Assembly (NCBI GenBank): GCA_019637805.1
Contig: JAHBVB010000002.1
Coordinates: forward strand, 451,981-515,980
Direction: 5' to 3'
Length of the DNA: 64,000 bases
Source: Anaerolineales bacterium
Lineage (GTDB): Bacteria; Chloroflexota; Anaerolineae; Anaerolineales; UBA11579
Part shown: in pieces, positions 23,526-31,638 of the stretch
Layout of the letters: each line of letters starts with the position of its first letter
How positions within the stretch are numbered: the stretch's first letter is position 1
The notes under the pieces: generated by a model
Told to the model about the DNA's origin: nothing
The model's database searches: none
The model's input: only the letters and a program-made list of their open reading frames with translations
Program-made: the position numbers and the translations under genes

Positions 23526-24416
23526 CTAGGCGGTCAGCACCAGCCTGAGGGCAAAAGCGATGAAGAGCAGGAAGCCGATGCCTGCCCCGAAGAACAGGAT
23601 CAAGGCGAAGGTCGGCGAGAAAGTCAGCGTGCGGCTCCAGTCCAGGGTCTTGTCCACCAGCAGCCAGTAGGTCATGGCGCCGCTAAACAGCGCGCCAGCA
23701 GCCAGCACCAGCGCATCTTTGAAGCCAAACTGAACCTGGCGGTAGCTGGTCTTCTGGCCGCTGCTGCCAAAGGCGCGTGATTCCAGCGAGATGGAGAGCT
23801 GCTGCACGCGCTCAATGGCGCCGACGAAGACCGGCACCATGCTAGGCAGAATCGCGGCAAAGCCGGTGCCCTTCAGGCCGCGTGACTTCTGCGCCTTGAG
23901 CACGGTGTTGAACTCGCTCTGCAGAATGGGGATCAACTGCAGGGTCATGGTCAGGATGAAGTTCATCGTGTAGGGCAGGCCCACCTTTTGCATGGAGGCA
24001 AAGATGTCGCTGGGGTGCGAGGTCATGATCATGACCATGGCGAAGGTGGTCATGCACATGATGCGCAGCAAAAGTGAAAGCCCGCTGTAGATGCCTTCTT
24101 GCCAGATAGTGAAAGGTCCCACCGCCACGATCGGCGTCCACGGTTGCGGGAAGGCCGGGGCAATGCTTTGCAGCAGGATCAGCGTAAGGCTGATGGGGAA
24201 CAGCACCATCACCACGCGCAGATAAGAAGGCCAGATCTGCGCGATGGTCACGAACAAAAGACCCAGCAGAAAGACGCCGCCCAGGATGACAGGGTTGCGG
24301 GTGATGAATGAGATCACCAGAATGCCCAACACCCAAACCATCTTGGGGATGGGGTTGATGCGATGGATCGGCGAGTTGCCGGGAACTACAGAGATGGGGA
24401 CTGCAATGCCTTGCAT
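23526..24416 (-). CDS. ecfT: ECF transporter transmembrane subunit EcfT (CbiQ family)
   Basis: This 296-residue membrane protein has about six helices and the CbiQ/EcfT coupling segments. These are two short helices with A-R-G-like motifs: LKAQKSRGLKGTGFA near residue 165 and LSISLESRAFGSSGQKTSY near 210 (S-R-A-F-G). They dock into the two ATPase grooves. The N-terminus SVVPGNSPIHRINPIPKMVW is typical of the family. It follows the two EcfA genes and precedes the phosphorylases, giving a complete importer for a nucleoside-like substrate. Confidence 0.9.
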   Translation of the reverse strand: MQGIAVPISVVPGNSPIHRINPIPKMVWVLGILVISFITRNPVILGGVFLLGLLFVTIAQIWPSYLRVVMVLFPISLTLILLQSIAPAFPQPWTPIVAVGPFTIWQEGIYSGLSLLLRIMCMTTFAMVMIMTSHPSDIFASMQKVGLPYTMNFILTMTLQLIPILQSEFNTVLKAQKSRGLKGTGFAAILPSMVPVFVGAIERVQQLSISLESRAFGSSGQKTSYRQVQFGFKDALVLAAGALFSGAMTYWLLVDKTLDWSRTLTFSPTFALILFFGAGIGFLLFIAFALRLVLTA

Positions 24417-24437
24417 GAGTTTCTCCTCCGGAAGCCG

Positions 24438-25250
24438 CTAGGACTTCAGCTCTTTCAGCATCTCGTCCACCGAGAGCACCACTTTGCCCTTCTTCAGGTT
24501 CAGGGAAAGTTGGGTGATCTGCGGCGGGGCCAAGTGGGTACTTTCCATAACCTCGCTCATGGCGAACACTTTGCGCGGGGTATCGTCGGCGATCAAGTGC
24601 GCGTCGCGCATCACCAGCAGGCGGTCCACCACTTCGGCCAGCAGGATCATGTCGTGTGCCACGCAGATCACGGTGTGGCCGTTCTCGCGCAGGCGATGGA
24701 TCAGCTTGTATACACGCTGGGTAGTGATGTTGTCCTGGCCGGTGGTCGGTTCGTCCAAAATGAAGATGTCAGGGCGCATGGTGAAGATTGAGGCCATGCC
24801 GACCAGCTTGCGCAGCGGGAAGCCGATGCGGTAGGGGTGCAGGTCGCGCATTTCTTCCAGGCCAAAGAATTCGATGGCTTCTTCGCGGCGGGCCTCAATT
24901 TCGGACTCGTCCACTTTTAAGTTGCGCGGCCCAAACTCCAGCTCATCCTGCACCGTGCGGGCGAACAGTTGGTGGTTGGGGTTCTGGTACACATAGCCCA
25001 CCTTGGCAGACATGGCCTGTACGCTTTGCTTTTCGGTGTCTTCGCCATCGATCAACACGCGGCCACTGGTGGGCTTCAGCAGCGAGTTGAGGTGTTTGAC
25101 TAAAGTGGTCTTGCCGGAGCCATTCTGGCCGATCAGGCCCACGATCTCGCCGCGGTTGATGGTCACAGACACATCATCCAACGCGGTCACGTTGCCGCGT
25201 GAGTACACATGGGTGACATTCTCTACTTGAACAATGGGTTTAGCGCTCAT
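24438..25250 (-). CDS. ECF transporter ATPase EcfA, degenerate signature motif
   Basis: This 270-residue ABC ATPase has Walker A GQNGSGKTTLVKHL near residue 40, Q-loop YVYQNPNHQLF near 90, Walker B IFILDEPTTGQD near 170 and H-loop CVAHDM near 205. The C-terminal extension is usual for EcfA. The signature motif L-S-G-G-Q is not present; at that position stands GFPLRKLVGMAS. In an asymmetric pair this would leave one composite ATP site altered. The adjacent ATPase keeps a perfect signature. The gene is 11 bases downstream of that ATPase. Confidence 0.87.
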   Translation of the reverse strand: MSAKPIVQVENVTHVYSRGNVTALDDVSVTINRGEIVGLIGQNGSGKTTLVKHLNSLLKPTSGRVLIDGEDTEKQSVQAMSAKVGYVYQNPNHQLFARTVQDELEFGPRNLKVDESEIEARREEAIEFFGLEEMRDLHPYRIGFPLRKLVGMASIFTMRPDIFILDEPTTGQDNITTQRVYKLIHRLRENGHTVICVAHDMILLAEVVDRLLVMRDAHLIADDTPRKVFAMSEVMESTHLAPPQITQLSLNLKKGKVVLSVDEMLKELKS

Positions 25251-25261
25251 AGTTTCCTCTC

Positions 25262-26119
25262 TCAGCGCAGGCTGGCCACAGCTTCGTCCAGGGTCACGGG
25301 GTAACCTTTGCTGAACTTGCGGGTACCCTTCTTGGCGAGCTTGGCCGACAGCTCAGTGACCTGCGGAGTGCGCAGACCCAAGCGCTCAAACAACGCGGTT
25401 TCGCTGAAGACTTCCTTGGGCGTGCCATTCAGTACGATCTTGCCTTCGTCCATCACGATCACACGGTCGGCATAAGCGGCCATCACTTCCACTTCATGCT
25501 CGGCCATGACGATGGTCATGTTCTCTTCTTTGTTCAGCTTGGCGGCCACCGCAAAGATCTCTTCCTTGCCGATCGGGTCCACGTTGGATGTGGGTTCATC
25601 CATCACCAGGATCTTCGGGCGCATAGCCAGCGCAGAAGCGATCGAGAGGCGCTGCTGCTGCCCGCCGGAGAGGGCGAATGGCGAGCGTTCCTCCAGACCG
25701 GACAGGCCCACGATCTTCAACACTTCCGGGATGATGCGGTTCATCTCTTCGAAGCTGAAGCCGATGTTTTCCATACCGAGGGCGATTTCCTCTGCCACGC
25801 TCATTTGGCTCAACTGGAATTCCGGATTGTCAAAGACCATCCCTACCAACTTGGCCATCTCGCGTACAGAGGTGACCTCGGTATCCTGTCCGTAGACAGA
25901 GAACTCGCCAGAGAATTCGCCCATAATGCTGTTTGGAATAACGCCATTGATGCACAATTGCAAAGTGGTTTTGCCCGCGCCGTTCAGGCCCAACAGGGCC
26001 ACATACTCACCTTCATAAATCGTCAAGTTGATGTTTTCGATGGCGAATTCACGGTCGCTGGCGGCTGCGTACCCGAAACTCACATCTTTAAACTCGATAA
26101 CAGGTTTTCCTTTGGCCAT
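25262..26119 (-). CDS. ecfA: ECF transporter ATPase EcfA
   Basis: This 285-residue ABC ATPase has Walker A GLNGAGKTTLQLCI near residue 43, Q-loop MVFDNPEFQLSQ near 92, an intact signature LSGGQQQRLSIA near 147, Walker B ILVMDEPTSNVD near 170 and H-loop MAEHEVEV near 207. It powers substrate uptake together with the second EcfA, EcfT and the S component. The paired energy-coupling ATPases use the same operon order as many ECF importers. Confidence 0.9.
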   Translation of the reverse strand: MAKGKPVIEFKDVSFGYAAASDREFAIENINLTIYEGEYVALLGLNGAGKTTLQLCINGVIPNSIMGEFSGEFSVYGQDTEVTSVREMAKLVGMVFDNPEFQLSQMSVAEEIALGMENIGFSFEEMNRIIPEVLKIVGLSGLEERSPFALSGGQQQRLSIASALAMRPKILVMDEPTSNVDPIGKEEIFAVAAKLNKEENMTIVMAEHEVEVMAAYADRVIVMDEGKIVLNGTPKEVFSETALFERLGLRTPQVTELSAKLAKKGTRKFSKGYPVTLDEAVASLR

Positions 26120-26206
26120 TGTGGCTCCTTGGTTCAGATAAGAGCGAGGGCAAGACGGAGTACGCCCTGCCCTCGCTCCTTACTCACTAGCGAAAGAAAT
26201 TAAAGC

Positions 26207-26428
26207 CTATTCTTCGCTATCAAAGTTGCCAAAGATCACGCCCAGGCCGGCCAGGATGATAATCACACCCAGCACATACACAGCACCAAGCAAGATCGAG
26301 AACGGTTCGCTGCCCACGAATTCCAGGTCAGCGATGTTCTGGGAGGCACCCGGCAGAAAGAGCATCATCAGACCGATGCCGATCACGCCGGCGCCCAAAC
26401 CCTCTTTTGCACCAACAGTCTTGTTCAT
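26207..26428 (-). CDS. Small two-helix membrane protein in the ECF operon
   Basis: This 73-residue protein starts MNKTVGAKEGLGAGVIGIGL. It has two hydrophobic helices (about residues 12-30 and 44-66) separated by a short polar loop (SQNIADLEFVGSEP) and an acidic end (FGNFDSEE). I do not recognise a family. It sits between the S component and the ATPases with normal spacing, so it is likely a real gene and possibly an accessory subunit of the importer. Confidence 0.65.
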   Translation of the reverse strand: MNKTVGAKEGLGAGVIGIGLMMLFLPGASQNIADLEFVGSEPFSILLGAVYVLGVIIILAGLGVIFGNFDSEE

Positions 26429-26451
26429 CTCTTGAAATCCTTTTCTGGTTC

Positions 26452-27129
26452 TTAGTTGGCCACAGCGATAGCGATCAGCATGACCGCCACACCGATGACC
26501 ACACCGACAACCGGCAGAATGATGCGGTTCAGGCCTTCGGCCTTCGGCAGCATCAGGTTCTGGGTCAGGTTAGCAGGCAGGGCCTCGATGATCGCCAGAG
26601 CCACATAACCGGAGATGATCTTGTCAGCCAGGGAGACCAAGATGTTGGACGAGAACACCGAGACGATCAGGTTCTGGCCCATCGCCAGGAAGGCAGCGGT
26701 CATCACATCGGAGAAGTGGCCGGTAGCGCCGCCGAAGATGAAGACGTAGATCGGCACTGCGGTAACGGAGCACAGGAAGGCAACCAGAATGTTGAGCAGG
26801 AAGAAGCCCACATTGGTCTTGCCCCAACCCCAACGGTGACCGTAACCCCAAACCAGCGCGCCCACCACATTGACTACGGCGAAAGGCAGGCTGATGGGGC
26901 CGGACAGGAAGGAGTTAACGATGTTCGTGATCGCGCCAACCAGCGCACCCCACCAGGGGCCAAGCACGATCGCGGTCACGGCGGTACCGATCATGTCCAA
27001 GAAGATCGGCAGTTGCAGAGCGCTGCGGATGGTGCCACCAACGATGTTAAGGGCGGCAGCCACGGGTACCAGTGCGACCACATAGGTCAACGGAATGCGA
27101 GCCGCACGGGTCTTTGCTTTTGAAGCCAT
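26452..27129 (-). CDS. ECF transporter substrate-binding S component
   Basis: This 225-residue integral membrane protein has about six helices: IPLTYVVALVPVAAALNIVG at the start, then IFLDMIGTAVTAIVLGPWWGALVGA near residue 42 and LSGPISLPFAVVNVVGALVW near 75. The pattern G-T-x-x-x-x-x-L-G-P-x-x-G-A-x-x-G is common to ECF S components of the ThiT/HmpT/QueT-like fold. The phosphorylases and nucleoside hydrolase around it argue for a nucleoside or base. It is the first gene of the operon, with a strong AGGAGGA site and a long leader upstream. Confidence 0.8.
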   Translation of the reverse strand: MASKAKTRAARIPLTYVVALVPVAAALNIVGGTIRSALQLPIFLDMIGTAVTAIVLGPWWGALVGAITNIVNSFLSGPISLPFAVVNVVGALVWGYGHRWGWGKTNVGFFLLNILVAFLCSVTAVPIYVFIFGGATGHFSDVMTAAFLAMGQNLIVSVFSSNILVSLADKIISGYVALAIIEALPANLTQNLMLPKAEGLNRIILPVVGVVIGVAVMLIAIAVAN

Positions 27130-27159
27130 ATTGAGATCCTCCTACATAAAATGTGTAGT

Positions 27160-27270
27160 TTAGTGTCCCTGCAACGATAATGAGTGTTGCAGCCCCATGG
27201 ACGCGGGTTTCTCCTCGGGGATTAGCCAATCGCAGGGGCGCACGGTAACAATTCCGTGGAGGAGCGCTCC
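27160..27270 (-). other. Possible structured leader RNA of the ECF/nucleoside operon
   Basis: The untranslated leader between the divergent genes (27130-27598 has no gene) contains a cluster of complementary segments. They are CACGG/CCGTG (27241-27258), GGAGCGCTCC (27261-27270), GATT/AATC (27220-27231), CCCC/GGGG (27193-27220) and CTGCAAC/GTTGCAG (27169-27192). The last competes with a longer-range CCCTGC/GCAGGG pairing (27167-27172 with 27232-27237). A short CTACA/TGTAG hairpin touches the ribosome site of the S-component gene. It does not match the purine, THF, preQ1 or TPP aptamers as I know them. Confidence 0.3.
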
Positions 27271-27333
27271 AAGATAAAAGCGGCTATGGATCTACGTAAC
27301 TTGTGCGCATCACCTCCATTCCTGATACTAGGT

Positions 27334-27376
27334 ACAAAAACACCACTCTTGCATAAGAGCAAGAATGGTGTTTTTA
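27334..27376. terminator. Terminator-like hairpin inside the divergent intergenic region
   Basis: AAAAACACCA, then CTCTTGC, a short loop, GCAAGA and TGGTGTTTTT form a long, nearly perfect hairpin with A/U-rich ends, so it would end in U residues in both directions. It is upstream of both divergent genes. It could therefore act as an attenuator in a minus-strand leader starting near the TTGCAA dyads, or block readthrough. Confidence 0.5.
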
Positions 27377-27561
27377 AGTAGACTTAGATTGGTGGAATAT
27401 GAAGTACAAGCCCTGGGTGTTGCTTTTCGGAGCGACAACTGCAGATGTGACTTGCAGCAACTCCGTGGGGGAGATAGTAGAAATCTCTCACGCTTGACGG
27501 TACTGAATACCGATGGTGTAATGGATATACGTCTACAAACGTTTGGGCAGTATACCATACA

Positions 27562-27582
27562 AATTTGCAAATTCTTGCAAGA
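27562..27582. promoter_or_regulatory. Paired TTGCAA dyads, probable GntR operators
   Basis: Two overlapping perfect palindromes, AATTTGCAAATT (27562-27573) and TCTTGCAAGA (27573-27582), have centres exactly ten bases apart, i.e. one helical turn. They lie 17 bases before the GntR gene start and overlap the region where a minus-strand promoter (TATACT, 27550-27555) would have its -35. This fits autoregulation plus control of the ECF operon. Confidence 0.45.
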
Positions 27583-27598
27583 TTAAGAGGTATAGCCA

Positions 27599-28378
27599 TT
27601 GAGCGGTTTGCCAACGATTGATCATCAGGGGCCGGTGCCAATTTACTTGCAGTTGGCAGACTGGATGCGTTCTCAGATCCTGGGCGAGCAGTGGCCGCGC
27701 GGCCACCAACTCATCGCTGAAGAAGATCTGGTAAATCTATGGGGTGTCAGCCGGGGCACCATCCGCAAAGCGATCGAGAAACTGGTTGAAGAAGGCTTGC
27801 TGATGCGAGTGCACGGCCGGGGCACTTTTGTCTCGTCCAAATTGGTGGAGCAACCCCTGGCTGAGGAGTTGATCACTTTTTCCGAAGACCTGATCGCCCG
27901 CGGCATTGATTTCCAAACCCATGTTTTGCAGCAGCACTATATTGCCCCCACAGCCCGTACCGCCAATGTGCTGCAGGTGCCACCGGGTGAAACGGTTTTT
28001 TATCTAAACCGGGTGCGCGTGGTGGAAGGCGAGCCGGTGGTGGTATTGGACAATTATGTATACAGTCCACAGTGCACCGGCATTGAGCAAGTCGATTTCA
28101 CCCGCTTCCGCCTGTTTGAGACTTTGGAAGAGACCTATGGCGTGCTGCCCGCACGCGGCCGGCGCACCTTTGAAGCTCAGCTGGCCGAGGGACGCGTGGC
28201 GGAATTGCTCCAGGTGGGCGAGGGCAGCCCGGTGATGTATATGGAACAGGTCACCTCTTTGGCGGATGGCACGCCAGTCGAATTTTCCAACCTGTGGCTG
28301 CGCGCCGACCGTTACCGGATCTCTGCCAATGTGAGCCGCCAGCGCGTCACCCAAAAAACCACCAGCCTGCAAGCCTGA
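27599..28378 (+). CDS. GntR family regulator, HutC/UTRA type
   Basis: This 259-residue regulator has a GntR winged helix (about residues 13-80). PIYLQLADWMRSQILGEQWP leads into EEDLVNLWGVSRGTIRKAIE and ends in VHGRGTFVSS. A UTRA effector domain follows (about 95-245), with VPPGETVFYLNRVRVVEGEP and VEFSNLWLRADRYRI. HutC-type GntR proteins usually bind the pathway metabolite or a sugar phosphate. TTG start 27599 follows AGAGG. It is divergent from the ECF operon and cotranscribed with the nucleoside hydrolase and sugar kinase, so it probably controls nucleoside salvage. The ligand is unknown. Confidence 0.88.
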   Translation: MSGLPTIDHQGPVPIYLQLADWMRSQILGEQWPRGHQLIAEEDLVNLWGVSRGTIRKAIEKLVEEGLLMRVHGRGTFVSSKLVEQPLAEELITFSEDLIARGIDFQTHVLQQHYIAPTARTANVLQVPPGETVFYLNRVRVVEGEPVVVLDNYVYSPQCTGIEQVDFTRFRLFETLEETYGVLPARGRRTFEAQLAEGRVAELLQVGEGSPVMYMEQVTSLADGTPVEFSNLWLRADRYRISANVSRQRVTQKTTSLQA

Positions 28379-28406
28379 AGTCCGCACAAAAAACAAAGGA
28401 GTAGTT

Positions 28407-29333
28407 TTGAAAATCGAAAAAGTCTTCTTTAGCCATGATGGGGGCTTAGACGACTATCTGTGTGTCATGCTTTTGATGAGCCTGGCGCACGTGGAAACCC
28501 TGGGTGTGGTCGTTACTGAGGCCGACTGCTATATCGATCCAGCGGTGGGAGCCACGCGCAAGATCCTGGACTTGATGGACGGCGCACATATACCCGTGGC
28601 GGCCAGCACCGTGCGGGCGCGCAATCCCTTCCCGCGCCGCCTGCGGCGCACATCCTGGCAGATCGACAATCTGCCGATATTGAATGCGCGCGGCGAAGTG
28701 AGTGCCCCGCTGGTAGGTGAACCCGGCCAGCAGTACCTGGCGCGGGTGCTCAGCGAACTGGAGGAGCCGATCACCTTCCTGGAGACCGGCCCGCTGACCA
28801 CCCTGGCCGAAGCGCTGAAGATCGCGCCGGAGGCGGCCAGTAAGGTGAGCCGCATCTTATGGATGGGTGGGGCGCTGCATGTGCCCGGCAATGTGCGCCC
28901 TCATGAGGATGCCAATATTGACGGCAGCATGGAATGGAATGTCTACTGGGATCCTGAGGCGGCCTACGACATCTGGCAGACGGACATCCCGGTGGTGCTG
29001 TGCCCGCTGGACATCACCAACACCGTGCCGCTGACGCAGGACTTTATGAGCATGCTGGCCGCGCAGTACGACTACAAGATCTCCGACCTGGCCGGGCAGG
29101 CCTATGCCCTGGTGCGTCACCAACCCTACTACATGTGGGATGTGCTCACCACTGCCTATCTGGCCTGGCCGGACCTTTTCACCTTGAAGGAAGAGCGCGT
29201 CGAGATCGTGCCGTACGGCGCCAGCCAGGGGCGCACCAAACCCTCGCCGGATGGCAAGCTGGTGCAGGTAATGCACACGGTTGACACGGCGCGGTTGAAC
29301 GCCAACCTGGCCGCAGCCTGGAAGCGCAACTAG
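28407..29333 (+). CDS. Inosine/uridine-preferring nucleoside hydrolase family protein
   Basis: This 308-residue enzyme of the IUNH family hydrolyses the N-glycosidic bond of ribonucleosides. The N-terminal calcium-site motif reads H-D-G-G-L-D-D-Y (residues 10-17) instead of D-x-D-P-G-x-D-D: the first Asp is replaced, but the ligand aspartates after it are kept. Other family segments are ETGPLTTLAEAL near 130, MGGALHVPGNV near 155, EWNVYWDPEAAYDIW near 178 and CPLDITNTVPLT near 205 (late calcium ligand). TTG 28407 follows AAAGGAG. The next gene, a sugar kinase, can phosphorylate the released ribose. Confidence 0.85.
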   Translation: MKIEKVFFSHDGGLDDYLCVMLLMSLAHVETLGVVVTEADCYIDPAVGATRKILDLMDGAHIPVAASTVRARNPFPRRLRRTSWQIDNLPILNARGEVSAPLVGEPGQQYLARVLSELEEPITFLETGPLTTLAEALKIAPEAASKVSRILWMGGALHVPGNVRPHEDANIDGSMEWNVYWDPEAAYDIWQTDIPVVLCPLDITNTVPLTQDFMSMLAAQYDYKISDLAGQAYALVRHQPYYMWDVLTTAYLAWPDLFTLKEERVEIVPYGASQGRTKPSPDGKLVQVMHTVDTARLNANLAAAWKRN

Positions 29334-29336
29334 ATC

Positions 29337-30281
29337 ATGGCTCACACTGGGCGGGTGACTGTGGTGGGCAGCTTTGCAGTGGGCATCACCCTACGGGCTT
29401 CACGTTTCCCCGTGGCGGGCGAAACCCTGCCCGGCCGCGACTTTGACATGGGGCCGGGCGGCAAAGGCTCCAACCAGGCGATTGGCATCGCCCGCCTCGG
29501 GGTACCCAGCGCTTTGCTGGTCAAGATCGGCCAGGACCAGCTGGGCCAAATGGCGGCCCCGCTGTACGCCGAGGAGGATGTGGATGCCAGCCACCTGATC
29601 ACCTCTGCTGAGCGCAACACGGGGGTCGGGCTGATCGTGCTTAACCAGGCCGGCGAGAACTTCATCGTGCTGGATATGGGCGCCAATGAACTGCTCAGCC
29701 CGGCCGATGTGGCCGCGGCCGAGGACTTGATCGCCGGCAGCCGGGTGGTAATGACCGTGTTGGAGATCCCCATCCAGACCGCGCTGGCGGGCATGCGCCT
29801 GGCTCGTAAGCATGGCGCCATTTCCATCCTAAACCCGGCCCCGGCCCAGAGCTTGCCGGATGAGTTGCTGGAGCAGGTGGATGTGATTACCCCGAACCAG
29901 ACTGAGCTGCGCCTGCTGAACGGCCTGGCGCCGGATGCGGAAATAGATCGCGTCCAGATGGCCCAGGCCTTGCAAGCGCGTGGGGTGCGCAATGTGGTGC
30001 TGACCCGCGGGGCGCAGGGCGCCATGCTGCTGGCCGAAGACGGCAGCGTGCATGAGGTGCCCGGATACACTGTGGACGTGGTGGACACCACGGGCGCCGG
30101 CGATGCCTTTAACGCCGCTTTGGGGGCGGCCCTGGCGGAGGGCAAGCCTTTGCTGGAAGCGGTTCAGTTCGCGGTGGCGGCCGGCGCATTGGCTTGTACA
30201 AAACTGGGGGTGGTGCCGGCGCTGGCCCGCCGCTCAGACATTGAAGCCCTTACAAGTGCTCAGGCAAGAAGGGAACTGTGA
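29337..30281 (+). CDS. PfkB family sugar kinase (ribokinase-like)
   Basis: This 314-residue kinase has the PfkB N-terminal signature DMGPGGKGSNQAIGIARLG near residue 38 and the C-terminal signature DTTGAGDAFNAALG near 250, with catalytic Asp in G-A-G-D. ITPNQTELRLLNG near 182 is also typical of ribokinases. It begins four bases after the nucleoside hydrolase gene, which would release ribose, so ribose to ribose-5-phosphate is the most natural reaction. A kinase acting directly on nucleosides is an alternative. Confidence 0.87.
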   Translation: MAHTGRVTVVGSFAVGITLRASRFPVAGETLPGRDFDMGPGGKGSNQAIGIARLGVPSALLVKIGQDQLGQMAAPLYAEEDVDASHLITSAERNTGVGLIVLNQAGENFIVLDMGANELLSPADVAAAEDLIAGSRVVMTVLEIPIQTALAGMRLARKHGAISILNPAPAQSLPDELLEQVDVITPNQTELRLLNGLAPDAEIDRVQMAQALQARGVRNVVLTRGAQGAMLLAEDGSVHEVPGYTVDVVDTTGAGDAFNAALGAALAEGKPLLEAVQFAVAAGALACTKLGVVPALARRSDIEALTSAQARREL

Positions 30282-31588
30282 TGAACACGACCACCAAGTA
30301 CCTCCCCGGCCAACACCCGCGGGCACAGTGGATGCGCATGGATGCGGCAGGCATATTGAAGCGCTTCTTCTTTCTGGAGCGCGCCCTGGTGGTGGCCCAA
30401 TCCGGTTGGCTGGCGAGCATTGCGCCGGTACCTATTAAAACCGGCCTGCCGGAATTCGCCTGGCAGGATGCCGAAACCGCCGATGATCTGCGTGAGCGCA
30501 TCTTTGAACTACGCTTCCCCAGCCGCTTGATGGAAGTCGATAAGGACGCGGCTCTGGTGAACCTGTACCAGGCGGCCATCCATGCGCCCAGCGCCGGCGC
30601 CTTCTTGTTGGGCCTGCAACGTGTGCTCAAGCCCGCCCTACGGGATGCCTATCGCCAATACCTGACCAACACGGACGCTATTGCGGATGGGCCGACTTTG
30701 CGCTTTATCCGCTTGGCCGAGCGGGAGAAGACCGAGCAGATCGAAAAGCTGGGCATCTGGGCGGCGGAGCTGCTGGAGGGCGACCCAGCGATGGCCGAGC
30801 AGGCTGAACGCTGGGCGGCTGGTTTGCAAGCCGCGCTGGACGCTCTGGGCGGCGTGAGCCTCGAGCCACAGATGCCTCAGATTGCTATGCCGGAGCTGCC
30901 CGAGCACAAGCCCTTTGCCTTGGCGCAAGACCCGGCCCGGGATGAGCGCTTCAACCGCGTGCGCTTTTATTGGCCTGACATCGTCGATCCGAACTTTGCT
31001 TATGGGGAGGGCATCAACCTGCAGATGCGCAGCGCCATCAGCCATTTTAATGAAGTCTGGGCGGTGGAGACGGCCGGCGCCATTCTGCACGCCTTTGCCG
31101 ACGAGCTGGGCTGGGATTTCATTCATGACGCCGCTCACTGGGCCTATGATGAAGCCCGCCATACTCAAATGGGCCTCAACCGCCTAATCCATTGGGGCTT
31201 TGACCCAGCCGAACTTCCGCTGGGCGACTATATTTACCAAAGCGCCCACGGAGAAGACCCCATCTATCGCCTCGGCATGCTTTTCTTCTTTGAAACCAAG
31301 AACATCGGTCACAAGAACGTGCGCATCAAAGCTTTCACCGAGTATAACGACGAGGTCAGCCGCCACGACATGGACTATGACTGGGCCGATGAAACCATCC
31401 ATGCCAGCTATGGAGCCCACTGGTTGGGTGAGTTGCTCAAGAACCGTCCTGAAAAAGAAGTGGACGAAGTGCGGGCTTACTGTGGTGAACTGGTGGCGAA
31501 GACCGTGGCTACCTGCACGGATCAGGAACGGGCGGAGATCCGCTCCATGGCGGAAAAATTGCTGGTCAAAGCCAGCAGCCTGGCCTAA
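30281..31588 (+). CDS. Ferritin-like (diiron-type) helical protein, DUF455-like
   Basis: This 435-residue helical protein starts with ATG 30281 overlapping the ribokinase TGA (ATGA). The second half contains ferritin-like helices with E-x-x-H patterns: ISHFNEVWAVETAGAIL near residue 255, AYDEARHTQMGLNRL near 290 and FFFETKNIGHKNVRIKAF near 345, followed by ASYGAHWLGELL near 375. These fit a dinuclear metal site. The N-terminal half (FPSRLMEVDKDAALVNLYQ) is unassigned. Cotranscription with nucleoside catabolism genes is unexpected. A terminator follows within ten bases. Function is unknown. Confidence 0.6.
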   Translation: MNTTTKYLPGQHPRAQWMRMDAAGILKRFFFLERALVVAQSGWLASIAPVPIKTGLPEFAWQDAETADDLRERIFELRFPSRLMEVDKDAALVNLYQAAIHAPSAGAFLLGLQRVLKPALRDAYRQYLTNTDAIADGPTLRFIRLAEREKTEQIEKLGIWAAELLEGDPAMAEQAERWAAGLQAALDALGGVSLEPQMPQIAMPELPEHKPFALAQDPARDERFNRVRFYWPDIVDPNFAYGEGINLQMRSAISHFNEVWAVETAGAILHAFADELGWDFIHDAAHWAYDEARHTQMGLNRLIHWGFDPAELPLGDYIYQSAHGEDPIYRLGMLFFFETKNIGHKNVRIKAFTEYNDEVSRHDMDYDWADETIHASYGAHWLGELLKNRPEKEVDEVRAYCGELVAKTVATCTDQERAEIRSMAEKLLVKASSLA

Positions 31589-31594
31589 CAACAG

Positions 31595-31623
31595 AAAACG
31601 CCGCCTGGTCAGGCGGCGTTTTT
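31595..31623. terminator. Intrinsic terminator between convergent genes
   Basis: AACGCCGCCTG and CAGGCGGCGTT pair around GT, flanked by an A-run before and a T-run after. This is a classical bidirectional rho-independent terminator for the ferritin-like gene and the convergent XRE gene. Confidence 0.9.
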
Positions 31624-31638
31624 ATTTAAGGTGTGAGG

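Noticed and set aside
27130-27330. Known purine, THF, preQ1 or TPP riboswitch before the ECF operon
   Set aside because: None of the conserved aptamer core sequences of these classes, as I know them, is present on either strand.
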